Positions 6,133-13,651 of a DNA stretch of 34,389 nt are shown here, in pieces. The position numbers and the translations under genes are program-made. This DNA is from JBDKTH01 sp964558295 (GTDB taxonomy: Bacteria; Planctomycetota; Planctomycetia; Pirellulales; Thermoguttaceae): NCBI GenBank assembly GCA_964558295.1, contig CAZLDQ010000036.1:1-34389 (forward strand). The letters run 5' to 3'. The notes beneath the pieces are model-generated. The model was not told the DNA's origin, made no database searches, and saw only the letters and a list, made by a program, of their open reading frames with translations. Positions within the stretch are counted from its first letter, which is position 1, and each line of letters opens with the position of its first letter.

Positions 6133-7970
6133 TATCCTTCCTCTTTGCCCTCACCATCGCGATTACGCTTTTTTCCGTACCAGCGGCGGCGCAGGACTAT
6201 TCGTTCAGCGTCCCAAAGGTGGAGATGCAGGTCGAAACGCGGACGGATGCCTCCGTGAGGATCGTGTATGATATGACGTTCCACAACAACGCCGGGGCGC
6301 ATCCGATCGACGTGGTGGATATTGGCACGCCGACGGCGGACTATGACCGGCAGAGCGTGCAGGCGTCGGTCAACGGCCGGCGGTTGAACGACGTTCGACG
6401 GTCGGAATTCGTCGATCCGGGCTTTGAGGTGCATCTGGGTGGCCAGACGATCCCGCCGGGCCAATCAGGCACGCTCCATGTCGAGTTTACCGTCCCCGAC
6501 ATGGTCTGGCAGGACACGACCCGGGCCGATTACGCCTCGCTGCGGATCACGCCGACCTGGTTTGGCGAGCCGTTCATCACGGGGACGACGAACCTCAAGC
6601 TAGCCGTGCATCTTCCCAAGGGCATTGAGCCGGACGAAGTGCTCCATCAGGGGCAGGCCTTCCAGCAGAAAGTACGGACCGCGCAAGGCGTGTCGGTCGT
6701 CTGGGAGTGGTCGGCCACGCGGCTCACAGGCCCGCATCTTGTGGGCGTCTCCTTTCCCAAGCGGGACATGCAACGGGTCATCGCCATGAGCAAGACGGAG
6801 TTGCTCCTCAAATGGTTCCGCGAGTCGCCCCAGGCCCGGCTTGTTGTGGGGGCAGTGTTTCTCGTGCTCTTTGGGTTCCTCTTTTTCCGCTTTACCGGCG
6901 GAACGGGCGTATCGGTCTACGTAATCCTTTCCGGAGCGTTCGCGTTCGGCTTTTTGGTCAGTCCCGGCTTCCATCTGCTGATGATGCCGACGATCGTCGG
7001 CCTAATCGCACTGAATGAGTGGTTTCTCGACCGGCGCAAGCCGAGCTACATGCCGCCGATTGCCCAGGTGGAAGGAGGTGGGATCAAACGCGGCCTGACC
7101 GCCCCGGAAGCGGCGGTGATCCTCGACATGCCCTTGTCGAAGATCCTGGGCTTGGTGATCTTCGGGCTGTTGAAGAAAGGCGTGTTGCGTCCGATTCAAT
7201 CCAACCCGCTGACCGTGGAAGTCGACGAGGCCTTTCGGGTTTCCGGCCGGGCATTGACACACGAGACCGACCGGGCCCAGTTCTACCGTGAGGTGGGACA
7301 GCAAAAGGGGATCGTGATCCACAAGTACGAGCATCCTTTTCTTTTCCTCCTGCAAAACAGTGCCCGCCGGCCGGTGCATGAACTCGATTTCCAGGTGCCT
7401 ATGAAGCGACTGCTGCTCTCTACGGCGGCCCGCATGAAAGGATTTGATCTGTCCGACACGCAAGACTATTACCGGGCGATCGTGCGCCAGGCCGTCAAAC
7501 AGGCGGCCTCGATCGGCGACATCCAGCAGCGGGAAAAGCAGATCGACCGCCATTTCGAATGGATCCTGATGGATCCCGGCTATCCGCCGGTGATCGACTA
7601 CGGACGCCCCTACCGTCCCGTGTGGACCCGGGGAGACACCTGGACATCGAGTGCGCCGACGAGTGCCCCCTCGGAACCGAAGATTCCTGGCCAGACGACG
7701 TTCGGCGACGTGTCGGCCTCATTTGCCGGCTGGGCCGAGAGCACGATGGGCAGCTTTGCTGCGGCCCTGTCGCCCGCCTCGCTCAGTGTCGATCGTCCCG
7801 GCGGTGGCGTAATCGACCTGAGCATCGCCGACCGCCTGACCGGCGAATTCTTCCAAGCCCTCGCCGAAGCCTCTGCCAGCGGTGGAGGGGGGCGAGGCGG
7901 AGGAGGCGGCTGTGCCTGCGCCTGTGCCGGCTGTGCTTGTGCTTGCGCCTGCGCCGGCGGCGGCCGGTAG
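6033..7970 (+). CDS. DUF2207-like membrane protein with C-terminal Cys-Ala repeat tail
   Basis: Function unknown; I propose it is the substrate of the adjacent radical SAM pair. 645 residues: a signal peptide (hydrophobic about 34-48, PAAAQ cleavage), an extracytoplasmic beta-rich domain (55-255), three membrane segments at about 268-334, then a cytosolic part with a winged-helix-like stretch (LTAPEAAVILDMPLSKILGL). A Ser/Thr/Pro-rich linker, a glycine run (about 615-626) and the tail CACACAGCACACACAGGGR (627-645) follow. All seven cysteines of the protein are in this tail; the other 626 residues have none. Cys and Ala codons are mixed (TGT/TGC, GCC/GCT), which argues against recent slippage. 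Topology puts the tail in the cytosol with the enzymes. ATG 6033 has AAGGA 8 bases upstream; the N-terminal 30 residues overlap an inverted repeat, so the start is uncertain. Confidence 0.85.
   Translation: MTKYEGIAATRRGMAVSIWHSRFVIPSSFVFRPLSFLFALTIAITLFSVPAAAQDYSFSVPKVEMQVETRTDASVRIVYDMTFHNNAGAHPIDVVDIGTPTADYDRQSVQASVNGRRLNDVRRSEFVDPGFEVHLGGQTIPPGQSGTLHVEFTVPDMVWQDTTRADYASLRITPTWFGEPFITGTTNLKLAVHLPKGIEPDEVLHQGQAFQQKVRTAQGVSVVWEWSATRLTGPHLVGVSFPKRDMQRVIAMSKTELLLKWFRESPQARLVVGAVFLVLFGFLFFRFTGGTGVSVYVILSGAFAFGFLVSPGFHLLMMPTIVGLIALNEWFLDRRKPSYMPPIAQVEGGGIKRGLTAPEAAVILDMPLSKILGLVIFGLLKKGVLRPIQSNPLTVEVDEAFRVSGRALTHETDRAQFYREVGQQKGIVIHKYEHPFLFLLQNSARRPVHELDFQVPMKRLLLSTAARMKGFDLSDTQDYYRAIVRQAVKQAASIGDIQQREKQIDRHFEWILMDPGYPPVIDYGRPYRPVWTRGDTWTSSAPTSAPSEPKIPGQTTFGDVSASFAGWAESTMGSFAAALSPASLSVDRPGGGVIDLSIADRLTGEFFQALAEASASGGGGRGGGGGCACACAGCACACACAGGGR
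7911..7967 (+). other. Cys-Ala repeat tail (candidate modification site)
   Basis: Nineteen codons encoding three Cys-Ala pairs, a Gly, four Cys-Ala pairs, then GGGR. A glycine-rich spacer precedes it. Alternation of Cys with a small residue resembles peptides in which radical SAM/SPASM enzymes form thioether cross-links. The modification is inferred; the residue pattern is seen directly. Confidence 0.6.
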
Positions 7971-8121
7971 GGATTGTTGATTTGAAACTGTTGATTTTCA
8001 CTCACACAAAACCGTTTCACCACCCATCACGCTGCATTCTTCTCCCTCCCTCCCCAACGCTGCTCTCCTCCACGACCAGGCTGCGTGGCTAGCTCCGGCC
8101 CGGGCGCGACTGCTGCGCCGG

Positions 8122-8754
8122 GTGCAGATCGCCCGGCGAAAACGGATCTTGGATCTTGGCTGCGGGACCGGGGCGGTCACGCGCGAGTTGGTGCGGCGGG
8201 GCGGGGGACGGGTCGTGGCGCTGGATCGGAGCCTGGAAGGTCTCGCGGCACGCCCAATGGCATTTGAAGGGGCCGTGCGAGTCTGCGGGGATGCGATGCG
8301 GTTGCCGTTCGCCTCGGAGACGTTCGACTTGGTCTTCTCGCAGTTTGCCCTGCTCTGGCTGGACCTCCCCACGGCGACGGCCGAAGTCTACCGGGTACTT
8401 GACTCTGGCGGGACGTTGGTGGCCTTGGAGCCGGACTATGGCGGGTTGATCGAATTCCCGCCGGCGATTGCCACTCGGGAACTCTGGATCAAGGCACTCA
8501 GGCGGGCCGGAGCCGAACCGGAAACCGGTCGACGACTGCCCGGGCTATTGGCTGCCGCGGGATTCAAGGTCCAAGTGAACTTGCTCGAAGAGCTTCCTCC
8601 CCCCTCACCGCGACGGTTTGACTTCCTCCGCGGCTTGCCGCTGGAGCGCGAGGAGCAAGCGTTGCTCGAAGAGATTCAGGCGGCCGACGCTAGGATGAGC
8701 GAGGCCGCCCGGGTTGCCCATCTGCCCATCTTCTTCGTGACGGCCATGAAGTGA
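8122..8754 (+). CDS. Class I SAM-dependent methyltransferase (start unclear)
   Basis: Ubiquinone/BioC-type methyltransferase fold. Motif I LDLGCGTGAV, the acidic VALDRS after strand 2, GDAMRLPFASETFDLVFS, and the post-motif GGTLVALEPDYG are all present; substrate unknown. The first usable start is GTG at 8122 (210 residues), but that would begin only eight residues before motif I. In the same open frame, codons 8065-8121 read LLHDQAAWLAPARARLLRR, which looks like the natural N-terminal helix. No ATG, GTG or TTG precedes it before the stop at 7978-7980; only a CTG at 8032. Either an unusual start is used or the 5' end has been damaged. It follows the Cys-tailed protein by 151 bases and may belong to the same system. 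Confidence 0.8.
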   Translation: MQIARRKRILDLGCGTGAVTRELVRRGGGRVVALDRSLEGLAARPMAFEGAVRVCGDAMRLPFASETFDLVFSQFALLWLDLPTATAEVYRVLDSGGTLVALEPDYGGLIEFPPAIATRELWIKALRRAGAEPETGRRLPGLLAAAGFKVQVNLLEELPPPSPRRFDFLRGLPLEREEQALLEEIQAADARMSEAARVAHLPIFFVTAMK

Positions 8755-8789
8755 GCCGGAGGCCGCGTCATCGCCTCGGGAAATGCGAA

Positions 8790-8822
8790 GGGAGACCAGG
8801 ACCTGACAGATCCCGGTCTCCC
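8790..8822. terminator. Bidirectional hairpin terminator between convergent genes
   Basis: GGGAGACC (8790-8797) pairs perfectly with GGTCTCCC (8815-8822), with GGA/TCC extending inside the 17-base loop. It sits between the stop of the methyltransferase and the stop of the convergent AKKA peptide gene. There is no strong T tract on either strand, but the position suits a shared transcription end. Confidence 0.65.
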
Positions 8823-8846
8823 GAGCCGATTAACCGCGAGGTTGTG

Positions 8847-8939
8847 CTACTTTTTGGTGGCTTTCTTTGCCGGAGCCTTCTTGGCGGCAGGCTTCTTGGC
8901 GGTCGAGGTCTTCGCGCTGCACTTCTTCGCACATGCCAT
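8847..8939 (-). CDS. Small Lys/Ala-rich AKKA peptide (30 aa)
   Basis: A 30-residue peptide beginning MACAKKCSAKTSTAKK and ending in repeated AAKKAPAKK units; 11 of 30 residues are Lys. This resembles the C-terminal tails of histone H1-like bacterial proteins and could bind nucleic acid or another polyanion. The gene is credible despite its size: GAAGGA (8948-8953, read on the minus strand) lies 8 bases before the ATG, and a hairpin terminator follows the stop. The CAKKC at the N-terminus is unusual for an H1-like tail and might bind metal or form a disulfide. It is too short for most gene finders. Function is not established. Confidence 0.75.
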   Translation of the reverse strand: MACAKKCSAKTSTAKKPAAKKAPAKKATKK

Positions 8940-9171
8940 AGTCAGAATCCTTCTAACCATACTTTGGAGAAATGCCGTGCCGGGCAGTGGGCGTTCCATC
9001 TGCCGTGGCACAGTCTAACCGTCTCAAAGAAGGTCGGCCAAGTTAGGCACCGAACCTTAATACTTTCTGGTGGCCTTGTGGTTTTTGAAGAACAGACCCG
9101 GTAATGGTCGCTGGAGGGAACTCGCTTTCTGTGGCCTTTTGAGCGGCAGAAACAGCGGAACACCACGGGAG

Positions 9172-9188
9172 GGCGTTCCCTATAGGTT
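9172..9188 (+). repeat. Dispersed repeat A, copy 1
   Basis: GGCGTTCCCTATAGGTT. It matches copies at 17543-17559 and 24530-24546 at 16 of 17 positions; degenerate versions occur at 28558-28567 (opposite strand) and 31599-31610. All are in gaps or at gene ends. Confidence 0.75.
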
Positions 9189-9223
9189 TTGTTCGACAAA
9201 ATCCATTGCTGGGCCAAGACCCG

Positions 9224-9252
9224 TTGATTCGGCCGATAGGGAGCGATATACT
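9224..9252 (+). promoter_or_regulatory. Sigma-70-type promoter for the EIIA regulator / Ehr operon
   Basis: TTGATT (9224-9229), a 17-base spacer, and TATACT (9247-9252): four of six and five of six matches to consensus with ideal spacing. It is about 125 bases before the ATG at 9378, leaving a leader that contains a GC-rich stretch around 9297-9330. Confidence 0.6.
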
Positions 9253-9377
9253 CATCCCCTTTATTTCTCTCGGGGTGGAACAAGACAAGACTGCGACGCC
9301 GGTGCTCGCCGGCGGTTGTCCGGCAGGCGTGGATGATTTCGCGACGCCGCAGCCTTGTCGGAGGAAATCGAGAAGCA

Positions 9378-10079
9378 ATGCAATTTGGCGTACGCGAGGC
9401 CGCTCGCCTCTTGAACGTCTCCGAACGGGCTGTCTATCGCTGGATCCACCAGGGCAAATTGCCTACCTGCAAGGTCAACGACCAGTACCGCTTTAATCGG
9501 GCGGAACTGCTGGAATGGGCAACCTCGCAACGGATCAGTATCTCTCCCGAGGCATTCCAGGATTCGGAAAACGGGGGCCCTCCGCTTGCCGATCTGGCCG
9601 AAGCACTGCGATCAGGTGGGGTATTCTATCGGGTTGCGGGGTGCGACAAAGTGACCGCCTTGCAGGCAGTCGTTGCACAAATGCCTCTGCCGGAGGAGGT
9701 CGACCGGAAGTTTCTCCTCCAGGTCCTCTTGGCCCGCGAATCGGTCGGCTCGACCGGCCTGGGGAACGGCATTGCCGTGCCCCATGTGCGCAACCCGATC
9801 GTTATGCACATCCCCCGGCCGATGATCACGCTCTCGTTCCTGGAGCAGCCGATCGATTTTGGGGCCCTGGACGGTCTGCCCGTTCACACCCTGTTTACGA
9901 TCGTCAGTCCGACGATCAAAGCCCATCTGCATCTGCTCTCCCGCCTCGCGTTTGCCTTGCGGCAGGCGGACTTCACCGCGGTGATCGCCCGGAAGGAGAC
10001 CGCGGAGAAGATCTTTGCGGCGGCCGCGGCGGTTGACCGGAGCATCCCTCAGCGATCGAACGGAACGGAGAAAGCCTGA
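9378..10079 (+). CDS. HTH (excisionase/MerR-like) fused to PTS EIIA (PtsN-like) domain
   Basis: A 233-residue protein, probably a regulator. Residues 1-50 form an excisionase-type helix-turn-helix (GVREAARLLNVSERAVYRWIHQGKLPT). Residues about 68-225 are a type 2 EIIA domain with the phospho-acceptor His136 in GNGIAVPHVRNP, as in PtsN/FruA-type proteins. The DNA-binding half could place EIIA phosphorylation in control of transcription. The ATG at 9378 was preferred over an upstream frame start because the HTH begins there; GGAGGA lies 12 bases upstream. The gene is 14 bases before the first Ehr membrane subunit, so it is likely the first gene of that operon and may tune it to carbon or nitrogen status. 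That link is inference. Confidence 0.88.
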   Translation: MQFGVREAARLLNVSERAVYRWIHQGKLPTCKVNDQYRFNRAELLEWATSQRISISPEAFQDSENGGPPLADLAEALRSGGVFYRVAGCDKVTALQAVVAQMPLPEEVDRKFLLQVLLARESVGSTGLGNGIAVPHVRNPIVMHIPRPMITLSFLEQPIDFGALDGLPVHTLFTIVSPTIKAHLHLLSRLAFALRQADFTAVIARKETAEKIFAAAAAVDRSIPQRSNGTEKA

Positions 10080-10093
10080 CCGGCTTGATCGAT

Positions 10094-12085
10094 ATGTGTT
10101 TCTTACTGACTGCGGTCGGAGTCTTGCTTGGCGGCGGTGTACTCTGCCTGCTAGCCGGCCGGGCTCCCAAACTCGCCAGCTTCATCGGGCCGGCCACCGC
10201 TGCACTCGGCGGCCTTCTGGCGTTGGGACAGGCCTTGGCCATGCTCTTGCACGGACAGGAGGTCCTGTTCCATGCGTCCTGGTCCGTGCCGCTCGGCTCG
10301 GTGACCTTGGGGCTGGATGCCTTGTCGGCCGTGTTCGTCGCCCCAATTGGCTTGGTCAGCGCCCTGGCGGCGATCTACGGCCGGGAGTATTTGGCAGCCT
10401 ACGCGGGCCGCAAGAAGCTGGGGCCGGCCTGGTTCTTTTATAACCTGCTCGTGGCCACCATGCTCGTGGTCGTCGTGGCCCGCAACGGCTTCCTGTTCCT
10501 CTTTGCCTGGGAAGTGATGACGTTGGCCTCCTTCTTCCTGGTGATGTTCGAGCACGAGCAGCCGGAAGTGTGCCGGGCCGGTTGGACGTATCTGGTGGCC
10601 TCGCACCTCGGCACGGCCTTCTTGTTCGGTTTGTTTGTCCTCTTGGGCCGCGAGGCCGAGACGCTCGATTTCGCCACCTTTTCGATCGCGCCCAAGTTGG
10701 CCGGTGCGGCCTTCCTGCTGGCTGTTGTCGGATTTGGCACCAAGGCCGGCTTCATGCCGCTGCACGTCTGGCTGCCTGAAGCCCATCCGGCCGCGCCGTC
10801 GCATGTCTCGGCCGTGATGAGCGGTGTGATGATCAAAGTGGGCCTTTACGGGCTCTTGCGCACGCTTACGGTTCTCGGTCCGCCGGCCGAGTGGTGGGGC
10901 TGGCTGTTGGTCGCCGTCGGCGCGGTCTCCGGAATCTTTGGCGTTACGTTTGCCTTGGCCCAGCACGACCTGAAACGGCTCTTAGCTTACTCCAGCGTGG
11001 AAAACGTAGGGATCATTGCCCTCGGCTTGGGGCTGGGGCTTTTGGGCGTCAGCTACAACAATCCGGCGATGGCTACGTTTGGCTTTGCCGGGGCGATTCT
11101 GCACATGGTCAACCATGCCTTGTTCAAAAGCCTCTTGTTTCTCGGTGCCGGGGCCGTATACCACGCCACCGGCACGCGCAGTCTCGATCAACTCGGCGGT
11201 CTGCTCAAGCGGATGCCGACGACCGGCGCGGCGTTCGCCCTGGGCGCCGCGGCGATCTCCGGCCTGCCACCCTTGAACGGATTTGTCGGCGAATGGCTGA
11301 TTTATGTGGCGGCGTTTCGCGGCCTGGTTACGGGGTCGGCGTCCGCTACCACGTGGCCGTTGGCCAGTATCCTGGCGATTGGTGCCTTGGCCCTGATCGG
11401 CGGGCTGGCCGCCGCCTGCTTTACCAAGGCCTTTGGTATTGTCTTTCTCGGCGAGCCACGCACCGAGCGGGCCCAGCACGCCCATGAGGCCGGTCCGGCT
11501 ATGCGCGGGCCAATGTTGCTCCTCGCCGCGGGATGCGTGCTTGTGGGCCTCAGCGGCTGGCTGCTATTGCCGACGCTTGGTCTGACCGTGCGACAACTTC
11601 TGCCGCTGCAGGCTGACACGCAAGTCACGCTGTCGTTGGCGGCCGCTCAAATGTCGCTACGGATGGTCGCTCTCGGCGCGTTGTTGCTGGTAACGCTAGT
11701 CATCGGACTCGTGTTGGTGCGCAAGCGGCTCCTGGCCGGACGCGAAGTGACCGAGGCCGGCACGTGGGACTGTGGATACGCCGCCCCAACGGCGCGCATC
11801 CAATACACGGCCTCCTCGTTCTCCCAGCCGATTACCAGTTTCCTGCGACAGCTTCTGCAAACCGAGGAAGAGTGCCGCAAGCCGGAAGGGCTGTTCCCAA
11901 AGCACGCATCGCTGCGCACGGAAACACCCGACGTCTTCCGCCAACGGCTGATGGAACCCGTGTTTGCCTTGCTCGGCTGGATGGCCGTCAAACTGCACCG
12001 GTTGCAGCACGGACGCATGCAACTTTATGTGCTCTACGTGGCCTTGACTCTGTTGATTCTTCTGATTTGGAAGCTGGGGAACTGA
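10094..12085 (+). CDS. hyfB: Hydrogenase-4 subunit B-like proton antiporter subunit
   Basis: Large membrane subunit of the Mrp/NuoL-type antiporter family, expected to move protons or sodium across the inner membrane. About 663 residues from ATG 10094 (an in-frame TTG at 10085 is the alternative). Antiporter signatures are visible: FAWEVMTLASFFLV, KAGFMPLHVWLPEAHPAAPSHVSAVMSGVMIKVG, RLLAYSSVENVGIIALG and HMVNHALFKSLLFLGAGAV. The C-terminal GTWDCGYAAPTARIQYTASSFSQPI is typical of HyfB/HycC proteins. It overlaps the next gene by one base (TGATG at 12083-12087), the tight packing expected of a single complex. The symbol is by homology; this operon is Ehr-like, not a true Hyf hydrogenase. Confidence 0.93.
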   Translation: MCFLLTAVGVLLGGGVLCLLAGRAPKLASFIGPATAALGGLLALGQALAMLLHGQEVLFHASWSVPLGSVTLGLDALSAVFVAPIGLVSALAAIYGREYLAAYAGRKKLGPAWFFYNLLVATMLVVVVARNGFLFLFAWEVMTLASFFLVMFEHEQPEVCRAGWTYLVASHLGTAFLFGLFVLLGREAETLDFATFSIAPKLAGAAFLLAVVGFGTKAGFMPLHVWLPEAHPAAPSHVSAVMSGVMIKVGLYGLLRTLTVLGPPAEWWGWLLVAVGAVSGIFGVTFALAQHDLKRLLAYSSVENVGIIALGLGLGLLGVSYNNPAMATFGFAGAILHMVNHALFKSLLFLGAGAVYHATGTRSLDQLGGLLKRMPTTGAAFALGAAAISGLPPLNGFVGEWLIYVAAFRGLVTGSASATTWPLASILAIGALALIGGLAAACFTKAFGIVFLGEPRTERAQHAHEAGPAMRGPMLLLAAGCVLVGLSGWLLLPTLGLTVRQLLPLQADTQVTLSLAAAQMSLRMVALGALLLVTLVIGLVLVRKRLLAGREVTEAGTWDCGYAAPTARIQYTASSFSQPITSFLRQLLQTEEECRKPEGLFPKHASLRTETPDVFRQRLMEPVFALLGWMAVKLHRLQHGRMQLYVLYVALTLLILLIWKLGN

Positions 12086-12999
12086 TGGACAAGATTGCCG
12101 CCCTCGTGCATCTGCTTGCGGCCCTGGCCTTGGCGCCGTTGATGCTGGGCATTGTAAACCGGACCAAGGCCGTGGTTGCCGGCCGGCATGGCCAACCGCT
12201 CGTTCAGGTCTACTACGATCTGGCCAAGTTGCTGCGCAAGGGGGCGGTGTACAGCCGGACGACAAGCTGGCTGTTTGTGGCCGGGCCGATTGTCGGCCTG
12301 GCGGCCGTCCTCGCGGCGTTGACGATCGTGCCGCTCGGCGGCGTCGGCGGATTGCTGGCTTTTCCCGGCGACCTCCTCCTGTTCGCCTACCTGCTCGGGC
12401 TGATGCGATTCGTCACGGTGCTCGCCGCGCTGGACACCGGGTCCAGCTTCGAAGGGATGGGAGCCAGTCGAGAAGTGTTCTACTCGGCCTTGGCCGAACC
12501 GGCCTTGCTTCTGGGCCTCGCGGCAATTGCCGTCCAGACGCAGGACTTCTCGCTTTCCGGGCTTTATGCGGCGATCCGGCCGGAGACCGTCTGGGAGGCC
12601 GGCCCGGCGCTACTGCTGGTGGCCGCAGCGCTGTTGGTCGTGTTCCTCACGGAAAACGCGCGCATCCCGATCGATGATCCCAATACACACCTGGAACTGA
12701 CGATGATCCACGAGGTGATGGTGTTGGACCATGGCGGGCCGGATCTGGCCTTCATCCAATACGGCGCGGCGCTGAAGTTCTGGGTGCTCGGAGCCCTGGT
12801 CGTGGGGATGCTCGTGCCGGTACGCAGTGGGTTGTGGGCTGTCGATCTGGTCTGCGGGATTGCGGGAATCGCCGTACTGGCTGTGATCACCGGCGTGATC
12901 GAGTCGTCCATGGCCCGACTGCGTCTGCTCCGGGTGCCGCAGTTTCTCGTGAGCGCTTCGGTGCTTTCCATTCTCGCATTGATTCTGGTGATGAGGTAG
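12085..12999 (+). CDS. hyfC: Hydrogenase-4 subunit C-like (NuoH-type) membrane subunit
   Basis: NuoH/HycD-type membrane anchor that couples the soluble redox arm to the antiporter subunits. 304 residues with about eight membrane segments. Family stretches are LVQVYYDLAKLLRKG (45-59), ALDTGSSFEGMGASREVFYSALAEPALLL, and the hallmark acidic loop TENARIPIDDPNTHLELTMIHEVMVLDHGGPDLA. The start ATG at 12085 shares a base with the stop of the preceding gene. Everything needed for quinone-side coupling in NuoH seems to be retained. It is transcribed with its neighbours as one operon. Confidence 0.94.
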   Translation: MDKIAALVHLLAALALAPLMLGIVNRTKAVVAGRHGQPLVQVYYDLAKLLRKGAVYSRTTSWLFVAGPIVGLAAVLAALTIVPLGGVGGLLAFPGDLLLFAYLLGLMRFVTVLAALDTGSSFEGMGASREVFYSALAEPALLLGLAAIAVQTQDFSLSGLYAAIRPETVWEAGPALLLVAAALLVVFLTENARIPIDDPNTHLELTMIHEVMVLDHGGPDLAFIQYGAALKFWVLGALVVGMLVPVRSGLWAVDLVCGIAGIAVLAVITGVIESSMARLRLLRVPQFLVSASVLSILALILVMR

Positions 13000-13003
13000 T
13001 GCC

Positions 13004-13648
13004 GTGAGTGCCTGGCTCGATCTGGTCCTGGTGTTGTTGATTCTCACCAACCTGCGTCTGCTCGGTTCCAGCCGGCTGCACGCCTGCATCTACACGGTGG
13101 CCGCCCAGGCCGTACTGCTGGGGATTCTGCCGCTGTTGGCCCAAGGCGCCGGCTTGACGGTCCGCGTGCTCCTGATCGCCCTGGCCAGTACGACGGTCAA
13201 GGCCCTCGTCCTGCCCTGGCTTCTGCGGCGCGCGGTGCGCGAGGTGGACGTGCGGCGCGAGGTCGAGCCGCTGGTCGGCTTTACCACGTCGCTGCTGGCG
13301 GGCGTGGCCCTATTGGGCGTGGCGATCCATGTGGCCGGACGGTTGCCGCTGTCGGCCGGCGCGGCCTCGAAGTTTCTCACGCCCGTGGCCCTGTTCACAA
13401 TGATGGTCGGGCTGTTTCTGATCGTCAGCCGGGTGAAGGCCGTGATGCAGGTGATCGGCTACCTGGCCATGGAAAACGGGATCTATGCCTTCGGCATGGC
13501 CTTCGCCGTCCACGAACCGCTGTTGATCGAGGTGGGGATTCTCTTGGACGTCTTCGTGGCCGTGTTCGTCATGGGGATCATGATCCATCACATCAATCGT
13601 GAATTCGACCACATCGACACCGACCGCCTCTCGGCCTTGAAGGATTAA
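13004..13648 (+). CDS. hyfE: Hydrogenase-4 subunit E-like membrane protein
   Basis: 214 residues, about six membrane segments, of the HyfE type, whose C-terminal half is NuoK-like (MMVGLFLIVSRVKAVMQVIGYLAMENGIYAFGMAF), with the Glu in MENG that corresponds to the membrane-embedded proton-path Glu of NuoK-like proteins. The C-terminus VFVMGIMIHHINREFDHIDTDRLSALKD is characteristic. Start is GTG at 13004, 4 bases after the hyfC stop. It presumably joins the proton pathway between the NuoH-like subunit and the antiporters. Confidence 0.92.
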   Translation: MSAWLDLVLVLLILTNLRLLGSSRLHACIYTVAAQAVLLGILPLLAQGAGLTVRVLLIALASTTVKALVLPWLLRRAVREVDVRREVEPLVGFTTSLLAGVALLGVAIHVAGRLPLSAGAASKFLTPVALFTMMVGLFLIVSRVKAVMQVIGYLAMENGIYAFGMAFAVHEPLLIEVGILLDVFVAVFVMGIMIHHINREFDHIDTDRLSALKD

Positions 13649-13651
13649 GCG

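Larger units (their letters stand above)
8940..9377. other. 438-base gap with promoter and dispersed repeat
   Basis: No convincing gene. It holds the AKKA ribosome site, one copy of the GGCGTTCCCTAYAGGTT repeat (9172-9188) that is part of a local GGAAC/GTTCC hairpin (9157-9179), and a promoter at 9224-9252. Short frames here lack ribosome sites and family motifs. Confidence 0.6.

Noticed and set aside
7783..8001. Arg/His-rich 72-residue frame antisense to the Cys-Ala tail
   Set aside because: It is the complement of the GC-rich tail, has no ribosome site and no family motif; a shadow.
2925..8754. Assigning the radical SAM cluster to the GeoRSP system
   Set aside because: As I recall, GeoRSP has a separate PqqD protein and a different gene set; here the PqqD-like domains are fused and a tail-bearing membrane protein is present.
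8751..9104. 117-residue plus-strand frame overlapping the AKKA peptide
   Set aside because: It crosses the terminator hairpin and is antisense to the better supported small gene.
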